Below, piece by piece: positions 8,308 to 18,067 of a stretch of DNA of 64,000 nt. Origin of the DNA: JAKACA01 sp963735115. GTDB lineage: Bacteria > Actinomycetota > Acidimicrobiia > Acidimicrobiales > Bog-793. Below the pieces are notes generated by a model. It was not told the origin of the DNA. It did not search any database and was given only the letters and a program-made list of their open reading frames with translations. Each line of letters opens with the position of its first letter. Positions within the stretch are counted from its first letter, which is position 1. The DNA is taken from NCBI GenBank assembly GCA_963735115.1, contig CAVTJR010000001.1:1054001-1118000 (forward strand), given 5' to 3'. Both the position numbers and the translations under genes were made by a program.

Positions 8308-8976
8308 TCAGGAGCCGCTCGCCGGGAGGGGAAGGCTCGGAAGGCCCGGCCCGAGCAGGTTTGCTCCATCGAGGGCCACATCCGCGGAATGAATCTCGGA
8401 GGCGACGGCGGTCCGGTCGGAGGCAAGGTAGCGCTCCGCCTTGGCAAGCGCCCTCAGCTGGGCGGCGTTGGTCGGCTGGGTCGTGAGCGAGATGATCGCA
8501 GTGATGGCCGCCAAGGCGTCGGAAGTCACCCAGAGGGTGACCGAGTTCACGACCTCACCCATGTCCCTGCCGGCGGCCCCTCCCGGCACCTCGATGTTCG
8601 AGAGGTCGTAGACGTCCTCGTTCGTGAACGAGCAGGCGGCCTGGTCACTGGCGAGCAGCCCCGGCAACGTGGTGCGGTCGGAAGCCGTCAGCGTGCCGTT
8701 CCTCTCATCACTGTAGAAGCCGAAGGCCTCCTTGACGGCGAAGATGCACGACGATGCGTCGGTCTTGATCTCGCCGATCACGGTCGTCTCGTCGGAGATC
8801 TGCTGGGCGATCGAAGTGTGCTGTGGCAGGTCACTGACCACCGTCACGGCGAGGACGACGGCGACGACGGCTCCGACGACGGCGGCGCGCCGGCGGTACC
8901 ACGCCGGTTTGGGCGAGGGCAGATCGCCGCTGCCGGCAGCACCCGCGGGTGCCGTGACCGGGCCGGTGGCGCTCAT
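8308..8976 (-). CDS. Membrane-anchored extracytoplasmic protein of unknown function, partner of SCO1
   Basis: 222 residues from the ATG at 8976, which overlaps the stop of the SCO1 gene in ATGA. A proline/alanine-rich cytoplasmic start is followed by one membrane helix at about residues 30-50 (RRRAAVVGAVVAVVLAVTVV) and a mostly helical outer domain of about 160 residues. Two cysteines (SSCIFAV and AACSF) could form a disulfide. No family was recognised. Coupled translation with a copper chaperone and proximity to the oxidase locus suggest a role in oxidase biogenesis or envelope redox, but this is context only. Confidence 0.65.
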   Translation of the reverse strand: MSATGPVTAPAGAAGSGDLPSPKPAWYRRRAAVVGAVVAVVLAVTVVSDLPQHTSIAQQISDETTVIGEIKTDASSCIFAVKEAFGFYSDERNGTLTASDRTTLPGLLASDQAACSFTNEDVYDLSNIEVPGGAAGRDMGEVVNSVTLWVTSDALAAITAIISLTTQPTNAAQLRALAKAERYLASDRTAVASEIHSADVALDGANLLGPGLPSLPLPASGS

Positions 8977-9809
8977 GCGGCCGGGCGGAGAAGCTGCCTG
9001 GCGTAGGCAGCGATGCCGACACCCCAACGAGCGACGTCGGCCGGCGGCAGACTGAAGACACCCTGGGTGTTCTCGTTCGAGTACGGCGTTGCCCGGTAGC
9101 GCAGGCGTCCGGCCGGGTCGATGAAGTACATGACGTCGTTGTGGGCGACGATTCCGACGGCAACGTAGACGTTGATGTGCACTCCGTAGGCGATCCAAAT
9201 CTTCTTCAGCGTTGAAAGGGGTCCGCCGAGGAGGTACCAGTTGGTGAGTCGGCTAGGCCTCATCGCGACGACCGCCTGCGCGGCGCGGTTGACGGAGGGG
9301 CTGAGCGGGTCGGTGTTGACGGTCAGGAAGACCACTTTGGCGGATTCACGCCCGAGGTCGGCGTCGGCCTTGGCGATCTCGGATTCCAGCACGGGACAGA
9401 CATCGCTGCAGCTGCTGTTGAAGAAGGTCAGCACGACGACCTTGGGGCGCTCGCGGGCGAGCGACACCAGTCTGCCCTTCTGGTCGTCGAGCGAGATCGC
9501 CGGCGCCGGCGCCGGCGACAGCCTGTCGATGCTCATGAAGGCGGGGAGCCCGGCGCTGAGCTGCGGGATGCCCGAAGGCAGAGTCGTGGGCGTGGGCGCC
9601 GGGGGCAGTGTTGTTGCCACCGGGTTGAGGCCGGCGTTGGAGGCCAGGTGCTCAACCAACACTCCGCCGAGGGAGAGCGCGGCGGCCACGGCGAGGGCGA
9701 TGAGCACGAACCGGCGGGGTATCTTCGCCGGACCGGCAGCCAGGGCGGCCGCGCGATCGATGGTCGGGGGGGTCCCTCCCACCTGGGAATTCTCAGTGCT
9801 CGTGCTCAT
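8973..9809 (-). CDS. SCO1/SenC-type copper chaperone for CuA
   Basis: 278 residues. An N-terminal membrane anchor at about residues 32-52 is followed by a thioredoxin-fold domain. The copper site is present: Cys134 and Cys138 in SCSDVCP and His223 in VAHNDVMYFID. The linker is proline-rich (PPAPTPTTLP). SCO1 proteins deliver copper to, or reduce the cysteines of, the CuA centre in oxidase subunit II, here encoded by coxB 5 kb away on the opposite strand. The gene is followed with a four-base overlap by the unknown anchored protein. The promoter probably lies in the 126-base divergent gap shared with the metal transporter. Confidence 0.9.
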   Translation of the reverse strand: MSTSTENSQVGGTPPTIDRAAALAAGPAKIPRRFVLIALAVAAALSLGGVLVEHLASNAGLNPVATTLPPAPTPTTLPSGIPQLSAGLPAFMSIDRLSPAPAPAISLDDQKGRLVSLARERPKVVVLTFFNSSCSDVCPVLESEIAKADADLGRESAKVVFLTVNTDPLSPSVNRAAQAVVAMRPSRLTNWYLLGGPLSTLKKIWIAYGVHINVYVAVGIVAHNDVMYFIDPAGRLRYRATPYSNENTQGVFSLPPADVARWGVGIAAYARQLLRPAA

Positions 9810-9899
9810 CGAGGATCGCCGGCGCCGTCAAGCTCGACCCCCTGCACCACGGTGCCGAGACTAGCCGATCGGACTCGCCGGCGAGCTGGCGCCCGCCTC

Positions 9900-9935
9900 T
9901 TGACCGATCAACTGCGAATGATTATCGTTCTCATT
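9900..9935 (+). promoter_or_regulatory. Promoter with overlapping Zur/Fur-like operator for the metal ABC transporter
   Basis: TTGACC at 9900-9905 and TATCGT at 9923-9928 are separated by 17 bases. TGATTATCGTTCTCA at 9919-9933 covers the -10 box and matches the actinobacterial Zur pattern TGANAATNATTNTCA at most fixed positions, with AATGA and TCATT arms flanking it. An RNA start about seven bases after the -10 would fall at the ATG at 9936, so the mRNA may be leaderless. Repressor identity is inferred. Confidence 0.5.
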
Positions 9936-10912
9936 ATGGGACGGGCGAGAGCGCAAGCGCAGCACGGCGGCTCCGTCGAGGCTCACCCGCCACGGAAGCC
10001 CACAAGGCCGATGCTCGGTGTTCTCGCCTGCGTCATGCTGGCTCTCACGGGGGCGGCGTGCGCCAGCAGTGCCGCCGCGCCCAAGCCGGGCGCCATCGAC
10101 GCCGTCGGCGCCGAGAACGAGTACGCCAACGTGCTCTCTCAGATCGGCGGTCGGTACGTGAACGTCACGGCCATCATGAGCAACCCGAACACCGATCCGC
10201 ATACCTTCGAGGCGAGCCCGCAGGTTGCCGAAGAGGTGAGCGCGGCCGAGCTCGTCATACAGAACGGCGTCGGCTACGACACGTTCATGAACAAGATCGA
10301 GGCAGCATCGCCCGACTCGGGTCGCAAGGTCATCGACGTGCAGAGCCTGCTCGGCCTGCCCGACAGCACGGCCAACCCGCATCTCTGGTACAACCCTGTC
10401 ACCATGCCCGCCGTGGCCAAGGCCGTCGCCACCGACCTGGCCGAGCTCCAGCCGGCTCATGCCGCTTACTTCCATGCGAACGCCCGTAGCTTCCTCAACT
10501 CGCTGGCTGCCTGGAGCCGCGCTCTCGCCACGCTGAAGGCGGAGTTTCCCGGTGCCCCCGTGGCGGTGACCGAGCCAGTGGCCGACTACATGCTGCAGGC
10601 TGCTGGCATGTCGATCCGCACGCCCTGGTCGCTGCAGGCCGACATCATGAACGGCGTAGACGTGTCGCCGCAGAACGTCTCGTTCGAGGAGAACCTGTTC
10701 GCTCGCCACGAGGTGAAGGCCTTCTTGTACAACGAGCAGGTGACCGACTCGGTCACGCAGACGTTCCTGGCGCTGGCGAAGCAGGCCGGCATCCCTGTGG
10801 TGGCCGTCTACGAGACCATGCCGACGCCGGGCTACGACTACCAGACCTGGATGGTGGCGGAGGTGACGGCGCTGCAGAGAGCCTTGGCGGCGAAGGTCTC
10901 GACCGACAGACT

Positions 10913-10916
<4 letters not shown>
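9936..10916 (+). CDS. Metal ABC transporter substrate-binding lipoprotein (ZnuA/TroA cluster A-I)
   Basis: 326 residues. The signal peptide (VLACVMLALTGAAC) ends at a cysteine suited to lipidation, although the position -3 residue is unusual. Metal ligands of the A-I family can be traced: histidines in TDPHTFE and NPHLWYNP. At the third position there is a glutamate, Glu213 in VTEPVADYM, where zinc-type ZnuA has histidine; glutamate there is typical of manganese-type PsaA/MntC proteins. There is no histidine-rich loop. Specificity is therefore open between zinc and manganese, with the upstream box favouring zinc. The ATG at 9936 is preferred because of the promoter geometry; ATG 10010 is an alternative. 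The stop overlaps the ATPase gene (GTGA). Confidence 0.85.
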
Positions 10917-11773
<857 letters not shown>

Positions 11774-11777
11774 GCTC

Positions 11778-12659
11778 GTGAGCCACTTCCTCGCCCCGGT
11801 CTTCGAGGCCGGATTCTTCGAGAGCCCCGCCGTGCACGTGGCCCTCATCCTCGGGGCCGTGGTCGCCATCGTGTCTGGCCCGGTCGGCGTCTTCACCGTC
11901 ATACGCGGCCAGTCGTTCGCCGGCCACACCTTTGCAGACGTCGCCACGACGGGTGGATCCGGTGCCTTCCTCCTCGGTGTCAACCCCATCTGGGGCTTCG
12001 TCGTCATGGGCCTGGCGGCCACTTCGGCGATGGAGATGATCGGCGTGCAGCGACCGCGGGGACGCGACGTGGCAACCGGCATCGTGCTCGGGGGCGTGCT
12101 CGGGCTGGCCGCACTCTTCCTCTACCTGGACACGACGAACTCGAGCACGACGGGAGCCTCCATCACCGTGCTGTTCGGCTCGATCTTCGTCATCGACCAC
12201 CGCACGGCGCTCATCGCAGCCCTCTGCGGGCTGCTCGTGCTCGCCCTCGTCCTGCCGTGCTACCGCATGCTGTTGCTGAGCTCGCTCAACGCAGACATGG
12301 CTGCCTCCCGCGGCGTGCCCGTCCGCCTGGTGGGCTTCTGCTACCTCGCCGCCACCTCGCTGGCGGTGGCGCTCTCGGCTATCACCATCGGCGCCATCCT
12401 CAGCACGGCCCTGTTGATCGGCCCGGCCGCCACGGCCTTGCGGCTCACGAAACGGCCGGTCACCGCCATGATCACCGCCGTCGCCATCGCCGTGGCGGCG
12501 ACGTGGCTCGGGATCGTCCTCGCCTATGACAGCTTCTACTGGCCGCCGGTGGGCCGCGGTTGGCCGGTGAGCTTCTTCGTCGTCGTGCTCATCCTCGCCT
12601 TCTACCTGCTCTCGGGCCTTCGGCGTCGCCGGCAGCGGCCAGCGCCTGGGCTCGCGTAG
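11778..12659 (+). CDS. Metal ABC transporter permease, first copy (ZnuB/TroC-like)
   Basis: 293 residues from GTG 11778 with about eight to nine hydrophobic helices. The family pattern is clear: SGPVGVFTVIRGQSFAGHTFAD near the N-terminus and the late segment AITIGAILSTALLIGPAATA, which corresponds to the conserved GxLL..AL..IPAA region. It forms the membrane channel for the transporter. A different permease of the same family follows at 12677, so the transporter probably uses a heterodimeric channel, as in TroCD-type systems. Confidence 0.88.
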   Translation: MSHFLAPVFEAGFFESPAVHVALILGAVVAIVSGPVGVFTVIRGQSFAGHTFADVATTGGSGAFLLGVNPIWGFVVMGLAATSAMEMIGVQRPRGRDVATGIVLGGVLGLAALFLYLDTTNSSTTGASITVLFGSIFVIDHRTALIAALCGLLVLALVLPCYRMLLLSSLNADMAASRGVPVRLVGFCYLAATSLAVALSAITIGAILSTALLIGPAATALRLTKRPVTAMITAVAIAVAATWLGIVLAYDSFYWPPVGRGWPVSFFVVVLILAFYLLSGLRRRRQRPAPGLA

Positions 12660-12676
12660 GCCGAGGGGGTCGCTCG

Positions 12677-13519
12677 ATGTTCTCCAGCTTCATGACGAAC
12701 ACGTGGATCGCCGCCTCGATGGTGGCGGTCATCGCCGGGGTGGTGGGCTTCTTCGCCGTCGTGCGCGGCTCGTCCTTCGCCGCGCACGCCGTTCCCCAGG
12801 GTGCGTTCGCCGGGGCGGCCGGCGCCAGCCTCATCGGCGCCAACACCTTGCTCGGCTTGGGGGTTTTCGCCGTCGCGGGAGCCCTCGGCATCGGCTGGCT
12901 CAGCCGGCGCGGCCGGCAGGACGTGGCGACGGCACTCGCCCTCGTCGTTCTCCTCGGCGTCGGCGCCCTCTTTCTCTCGATGAGCGTCGAGTACGCCCCC
13001 GAGCTCTACTCGCTGCTGTTTGGCGAGGTCCTCGGCGTGAGCTCCAGCCAGCTGCTGCCGCTGGGGCTGCTCGGAGTCGCCTGCCTCCTCGCCGTGGGTC
13101 TGTGCTACCGGCCCCTGCTGCTGTCGTCGGTGCTGGGCGATGTCGCCGAAGCGCGGGGGGTGCACTCGCTCCGCATGGAGATGTGCTTCCTCCTCATCGT
13201 GGCGATGGCGACGACGATGACCGTTCCCGTCGTCGGGGCGTTCCTCACGTTCAGCCTGATGGTCGCCCCCGCCGCCGCTGCACGCCTGCTGACGGCGCGG
13301 CCAGGCCGCGCCGTGGGGCTCGCAGTCCTCATCGCACTTCTGACGGTGTGGGCTGCGGTGTCGGCGTCGTATGTGACGCAGTGGCCGGTGGGTTTCTTTG
13401 TGGGGGCGCTGGGCGTCGTGACCTATGGTCTCGCCCGCGGCTGGGCTGCCGTCCGCCTCAACGGTCAGCTGCGGCGCCGGCCCAGGCTGGCTGCGGTGAC
13501 GGCTGCACCCGTGTCGTAG
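12677..13519 (+). CDS. Metal ABC transporter permease, second copy (ZnuB/TroD-like)
   Basis: 280 residues from ATG 12677, with GAGGGGG seven bases upstream. Helices and motifs parallel the preceding permease: AGVVGFFAVVRGSSFAAHAVPQ near the start and TMTVPVVGAFLTFSLMVAPAAAA late in the chain. Sequence similarity between the two is limited to these motifs, so they are distinct subunits and not a recent duplication. The gene ends the operon and faces pcaL across 30 bases. Confidence 0.85.
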   Translation: MFSSFMTNTWIAASMVAVIAGVVGFFAVVRGSSFAAHAVPQGAFAGAAGASLIGANTLLGLGVFAVAGALGIGWLSRRGRQDVATALALVVLLGVGALFLSMSVEYAPELYSLLFGEVLGVSSSQLLPLGLLGVACLLAVGLCYRPLLLSSVLGDVAEARGVHSLRMEMCFLLIVAMATTMTVPVVGAFLTFSLMVAPAAAARLLTARPGRAVGLAVLIALLTVWAAVSASYVTQWPVGFFVGALGVVTYGLARGWAAVRLNGQLRRRPRLAAVTAAPVS

Positions 13520-13549
13520 TCGACGGCGACGCCGGCGAGTGTCGCGGCC

Positions 13550-14683
13550 CTAGCCGTCGGCCCGCGCGATGTCGGCTATGGCGCGGGCGGTGATGGCGAA
13601 GGCTGTGTTGGCAGCCGGCATGCCGGCGTACACGGCCGTCTGCAGGAGCGCCTCGCGAAGGAGCTCACCGTCGAGCCCGGCGGTGAGGGCGGCGCGCACG
13701 TGCAGATCGAGCTCCTCCCGACGGCCGAGGGCTGCCAGGACGGCGATCGTTACCAGCCGGCGCGTCTCGATCGGTAGGGAGGGTCGCGACCAGACGTCAC
13801 CCCAGGCGAAGCGGGTGAGGATCTCCTGGAACGGGGCGGTCAGCTCGGTGGCGCTCGCGAAGGCACGGTCGACGTAGGCGTTGCCGAGAACGGCGCGGCG
13901 GGTGGCGAGCCCCCGCTCCATCGGATCGCCGGCGAGATGGCTCATGACGGCGTTCGTGACGGCAGCGGCTTGCTCGACGTTGGCGAGATGGGCTACGTGT
14001 GGGATGACGAGGAGACCGGCGCCGGCGATGGCCCGACGGAGGCTCTCGCCGATCTCCGGAGTGGTGGTGGGGTCGTCTGCTCCGAAGACGAGCAACGTCG
14101 GCGTTTGGATACTGGCGAGGTCCGGGCGGAGGTCCATCGTGGCGATGGCTTCGCAGCACTTCGCATAGCCCTCGTCCGAAGCGCTCGCCAGCATCTCGCT
14201 GAAGCGCTCCACGACCGCTGGGTTCGTGGCGCGCCAGCGGGATGTGAACCAGCGCCCGAGGATCATCTCGGTGAGCGAAGCTGTCCCTGCGGCGCGCACC
14301 TGGGCGGCGCGGCCGACCCACGGCTCGGACGGGAACCAGGGCGCCGTGCAACAGAGCACGAGCCGATCGAGGCGCTCGGCGTGGTGCGCCGCCAGCCACA
14401 TGCCGACCATGCCGCCGAGCGACAGGCCGACAAAACTCACTCGCTCGAGCTCATGGTGATCGAGGAGCTCGAGGGCGTCCTCGGCCAAATCCTCGATCGA
14501 GTAGGGGCCGTCCGGGCTGGAGGATCCGCCGTGCCCGCGGTGGTCGTAGCGCAACACCCTGAAGTGCTGCGAGAGGGTGGGTAGCTGCTTGTCCCACATG
14601 TCGAAGGTGGTGCCGAGCGAGTTGGACAGCAGCACGACGGGGGCTCCGTCTGGTCCGGTGAGGCGATGGTGCATGAGCGTCAC
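13550..14683 (-). CDS. pcaL: Fused 3-oxoadipate enol-lactonase / 4-carboxymuconolactone decarboxylase
   Basis: 377 residues. Residues 1 to about 255 are an alpha/beta hydrolase with nucleophile motif GLSLGG, acid in FGADDPTT and histidine in IPHVAHL. This is the PcaD half, which opens the enol-lactone of the protocatechuate branch. Residues about 260-377 are the carboxymuconolactone decarboxylase half, PcaC, with the characteristic EILTRFAWGDVWSR start and a REALLQTAVYAGMPAAN end. Such PcaL fusions occur in actinobacteria. The first codon is GTG 14683; ATG 14674 is possible. No other pca genes lie in the window, so the rest of the beta-ketoadipate pathway must be elsewhere. Confidence 0.92.
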   Translation of the reverse strand: MTLMHHRLTGPDGAPVVLLSNSLGTTFDMWDKQLPTLSQHFRVLRYDHRGHGGSSSPDGPYSIEDLAEDALELLDHHELERVSFVGLSLGGMVGMWLAAHHAERLDRLVLCCTAPWFPSEPWVGRAAQVRAAGTASLTEMILGRWFTSRWRATNPAVVERFSEMLASASDEGYAKCCEAIATMDLRPDLASIQTPTLLVFGADDPTTTPEIGESLRRAIAGAGLLVIPHVAHLANVEQAAAVTNAVMSHLAGDPMERGLATRRAVLGNAYVDRAFASATELTAPFQEILTRFAWGDVWSRPSLPIETRRLVTIAVLAALGRREELDLHVRAALTAGLDGELLREALLQTAVYAGMPAANTAFAITARAIADIARADG

Positions 14684-14871
14684 GACTGGGCATCCCTTCG
14701 GTGGTTCGACTGGCGACAGGTGGCCCTCATCGTCGCGTGCCCGTCAGGCGGGCGCTCGATGGCCGGGCCGATCGAGCCCTGTCGACCTCGCCGAGCGAGC
14801 GCTCTCGCTGCCGACGTAGCAGACTCAGGGAGCCGATCGTTTCTCGTCACGTGAGCGGGAGAGCACCAACC

Positions 14872-16572
14872 ATGCACGATCTCGTGATCCGCAACGCCAC
14901 CGTGGTGGATGGAACCGGAGGGCCGCCGCGCGTCGCCGACGTCGCCGCTGACGACGGGCTGATCACCGAGATGGCCGACGCCGGTGGCGGCCGTGCCGAC
15001 CCAGGTCGGCGCGAGATCGACGCCGACGGGCAGCTGTTGACGCCGGGCTGGGTGGACATCCACACGCATTACGACGGCCAGGCAACCTGGGACCCGGAGA
15101 TGACGCCCTCGAGCTGGCATGGGGTCACGACCGTCGTGATGGGAAACTGCGGCGTGGGTTTCGCCCCCGTCAAGCCGGGGACGCAGGAGTTCCTCATCGA
15201 GCTGATGGAGGGTGTCGAGGACATCCCCGGCACGGCCCTGCACGAAGGCATCAGTTGGGACTGGGAGACCTTTCCCGAGTACCTCGACGCCCTCGACCGC
15301 ACGCCGCGCGTCATGGACGTGGCCGCCCAAGTGCCGCACGCCGCCGTGCGTGCCTACGTCATGGGTGAGCGGGCACATGAGGACGCCACCGCCGAGGAGG
15401 TGGTCGAGATGGCTCGGGCTGTCCGCGATGGCCTGGAGGCCGGAGCCGTCGGTGTCACCACGTCACGTACGGTCCTGCACCGATCGGTGCATGGGCTCGT
15501 GCCCGGGACAACTGCGCCGGCGGACGAGCTGCTTGCCATCGGCGAGTCACTCGGTAAGAGGGGCCACGGTGTCTTCGAGGTCGTCACGGACCAGCCGGAG
15601 CTCGAGGCCGAGCGCAACTGGATGATCGAGCTGAGCCGTCGCACCGGCGCCCGCGTCACCTATGGGTTGGCGCAGTCGCCCTGGAACCCGACGGGCTACC
15701 GAGCCGCCCTCGCCGATGCCGAGGCGCTGGCGAATGAGGGGGTGCGTGTCACTCCGCAGGTCGCCTGCCGGCCGACAGGGATGCTGTTCGGCTTCCAGTC
15801 GTCGTTGCACCCGTTCATCACGCACCCCGCCTATCGCGCCGTGGCCGATCTGCCGCTGGCCGAGCGCGTCGCCATGCTGTCATCGGGCGACGGGCGGGCG
15901 CGCCTGCTCGCCGAGCAACCGGGCACCGACAACGTCATCGCTCGGGCCCTCATGTCGCGATGGGATCAGATGTTTCTGCTCGGCGACCCGCCCGACTACG
16001 AACCTCCCCCCGAACGCAGCGCCGCCGCCGTGGCGGAGAGCCAAGGGCGCTCGCCGGAGGCGATCGTGCTCGACTGGATGCTTGCCGACGGCGGGACGGC
16101 TCTGTTGTTCGCCCCGCTGGCCAGCTACGTGGACCGTGACCACGAGGCCATCCGAGAGATGATCACTCACCCCTTCACGATCCTCGGCTTGTCCGATGGC
16201 GGTGCACACTGCGGGCTCATCTGCGATGCCAGCATGCCGACGTACCTGCTGACCCACTGGGTGCGGGACCGCTCCCGCGGGGAGCGACTTGCCCTCGAGA
16301 CGGCCGTGGCGCTGCAGACCGGGCGGACGGCCGACGCCTACGGCCTGTCGGATCGGGGCACGATCGCCATCGGGAAGCGAGCGGACCTCAATGTCATCGA
16401 TCTCGACGGGCTGCATCTGCACGCTCCCCGCATGGTGCACGACCTGCCCGCCGGCGGTCGCCGCCTCGTCCAGCACGTCGACGGCTACCGCTACACCGTC
16501 GTCGCCGGCGAGGTCACCTTCGAGGACGGAGAGCCGACCGGGTCAAGGCCCGGGCGCCTCGTGCGGGCGTAG
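14872..16572 (+). CDS. Amidohydrolase family 3 protein, N-acyl-D-amino-acid deacylase-like
   Basis: 566 residues from ATG 14872, with GGGAGAG eight bases upstream. It begins with the small beta-sandwich typical of the superfamily (LVIRNATVVDG). The metal-binding HxH in VDIHTHYDGQ follows, then the GVTTVVMGNCGVGFAP loop of D-aminoacylases, and late SDGGAHCG with the catalytic aspartate. The C-terminal KRADLNVIDLD closes the sandwich. Members hydrolyse N-acylated D-amino acids or related cyclic amides; the substrate cannot be read from sequence. It is transcribed divergently from pcaL with a 188-base gap. Confidence 0.85.
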   Translation: MHDLVIRNATVVDGTGGPPRVADVAADDGLITEMADAGGGRADPGRREIDADGQLLTPGWVDIHTHYDGQATWDPEMTPSSWHGVTTVVMGNCGVGFAPVKPGTQEFLIELMEGVEDIPGTALHEGISWDWETFPEYLDALDRTPRVMDVAAQVPHAAVRAYVMGERAHEDATAEEVVEMARAVRDGLEAGAVGVTTSRTVLHRSVHGLVPGTTAPADELLAIGESLGKRGHGVFEVVTDQPELEAERNWMIELSRRTGARVTYGLAQSPWNPTGYRAALADAEALANEGVRVTPQVACRPTGMLFGFQSSLHPFITHPAYRAVADLPLAERVAMLSSGDGRARLLAEQPGTDNVIARALMSRWDQMFLLGDPPDYEPPPERSAAAVAESQGRSPEAIVLDWMLADGGTALLFAPLASYVDRDHEAIREMITHPFTILGLSDGGAHCGLICDASMPTYLLTHWVRDRSRGERLALETAVALQTGRTADAYGLSDRGTIAIGKRADLNVIDLDGLHLHAPRMVHDLPAGGRRLVQHVDGYRYTVVAGEVTFEDGEPTGSRPGRLVRA

Positions 16573-16671
16573 GGCGGGCTCGGGCGGGGTAGCGGCGCCG
16601 GCGACCCGCTCGGCGGGCGAGCTGGCCCGACCCTGGCCGATGAATCGTGTGCCTACATCGACCAGAGTGAG

Positions 16672-16782
16672 CCTGTCCGGTCAGCGTGAGCACACAGATC
16701 GACTGCCGCCTGCGGCCGGGCTCGAACTGTGCGCCAAGGGAGACCCCTCGCGGCCTGTCCGGTCACCCTGAGCACACAGATC
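16672..16782. repeat. Pair of imperfect 29-base direct repeats
   Basis: CCTGTCCGGTCA..C..TGAGCACACAGATC occurs at 16672-16700 and 16754-16782, differing at two positions, with 53 bases between. They lie in the 294-base gap between two convergent genes. Only two copies are present, so this is not a CRISPR array. Confidence 0.85.
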
Positions 16783-16802
16783 AAACCGCGGCCCGCGGCC
16801 GA

Positions 16803-16866
16803 TGCCGGCCCGCCCGCCGGCCCGCCCGCCGGCCCGCCGGCCCGCCGGCCCAGCCCGCCCGCCGGC
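16803..16866. repeat. Low-complexity GCCGGCCC/GCCC tract
   Basis: A run made almost entirely of GCCGGCCCGCC units (at least five), ending at the stop of the kbl gene. It contains no coding signal of its own. The very strong self-complementary GC stacking could act as a bidirectional transcription barrier between the convergent genes; that is inference. Confidence 0.8.
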
Positions 16867-18057
16867 TCACGCCAGCTCGTCGCGTACGGCGGCGAAGGCG
16901 TCCGCCGCCCGCTCGAGATCCTCTCGCCGGTGGGCGGCCGAGACCTGCGTGCGGATACGCGCCTTGCCGATCGGCACGACCGGGTAGCTGAAGCCGATCA
17001 CGTAGATCCCCCGCTCCAGCAGCCGGTCTGCCATGGCCGAAGCGAGGGCGGCGTCGCCGATCATGACGGGCACGATCGGGTGGTCGCCAGGCAGGATGTC
17101 GAAACCCAACTCGGTCATGCGCCCGCGGAACCACGCTGTGTTCTCCGCCAGTCGAGCGCGTAAGTCGCCACCCGTGGCGAGCAGGTCGAGCACGGCAAGG
17201 GAGGCCGCCGCGATGGCCGGGGCGAGCGAGTTGGAGAACAGGTACGGCCGGGACCGTTGCCGGAGCAGGTCGATGATCTCCTGCCGCCCGCTCGTGTAGC
17301 CGCCGCTGGCGCCGCCGAGCGCCTTCCCGAGCGTTCCGGTGACGATGTCGACGCGATCCTGCACCCCGTGGAGCTCGGGCGTCCCCCGACCCGACGGCCC
17401 CACGAAACCGACCGCATGGGAGTCGTCCACCATCACCATGGCGCCATGGCGGTCGGCGAGCTCGCAGATGTCGGCGAGCGGCGCTACGTAACCGTCCATC
17501 GAGAAGACGCCGTCGGTCACGACGAGCGTCCGCCGCGCCGAGGCGGCCGACTGGAGCTGAGCTTCGAGGTCGGTCATGTCGCGGTTGCGGTAGCGCAGCC
17601 GGGCGGCTCTGCAGAGTCGGATCCCGTCGATGATCGAGGCATGGTTGAGCTCGTCGGAGATAACGGCGTCGGCTTCCGAGAGGAGCGTCTCGAAGAGGCC
17701 GCCGTTTGCGTCGAAGCACGACGAGTACAGGATCGTGTCTTCCGTCCGCAGGAAACCCGAGATCCCCCGCTCCAACTCCTTGTGGACCGCCTGTGTCCCG
17801 CAGATGAAGCGGACGCTGGCGAGCCCGTACCCCCAACGGTCGAGGGCAGCCTTGGCCGCCGCAACGACGCGCGGGTCGTCGGCCAGCCCGAGGTAGTTGT
17901 TGGCGCAGAGGTTGAGCACTTCGGTCCCGCCGCCGCCTCCGGCGACGGCGATGTTGGCGGCCTGCGGGCTGTCGAGCACCCGCTCGCTCTTGTGCAGCCC
18001 TTGCGACGTGATCTCCTCGAGCTCGGCCTGCAGGTCGACCCTTACCGTGTCGAACAC
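16867..18057 (-). CDS. kbl: Glycine C-acetyltransferase (2-amino-3-ketobutyrate CoA ligase)
   Basis: 396 residues, matching the roughly 398 of the E. coli enzyme. The GTG at 18057 has GGAG six bases upstream and begins 10 bases after the tdh stop. It is a fold-type I PLP enzyme: NLCANNYLGLADDP near the start, VDDSHAVGFVGPSGRG, and the Schiff-base lysine at about residue 245 in GTLGKALGG. It cleaves 2-amino-3-ketobutyrate with CoA to glycine and acetyl-CoA, the second step of threonine catabolism after the dehydrogenase encoded upstream. The operon tdh-kbl is self-contained. Confidence 0.93.
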   Translation of the reverse strand: MFDTVRVDLQAELEEITSQGLHKSERVLDSPQAANIAVAGGGGGTEVLNLCANNYLGLADDPRVVAAAKAALDRWGYGLASVRFICGTQAVHKELERGISGFLRTEDTILYSSCFDANGGLFETLLSEADAVISDELNHASIIDGIRLCRAARLRYRNRDMTDLEAQLQSAASARRTLVVTDGVFSMDGYVAPLADICELADRHGAMVMVDDSHAVGFVGPSGRGTPELHGVQDRVDIVTGTLGKALGGASGGYTSGRQEIIDLLRQRSRPYLFSNSLAPAIAAASLAVLDLLATGGDLRARLAENTAWFRGRMTELGFDILPGDHPIVPVMIGDAALASAMADRLLERGIYVIGFSYPVVPIGKARIRTQVSAAHRREDLERAADAFAAVRDELA

Positions 18058-18067
18058 ACGCAGCTCC

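Noticed and set aside
16672..16782. CRISPR array
   Set aside because: Only two imperfect copies, no regular spacers and no cas genes.
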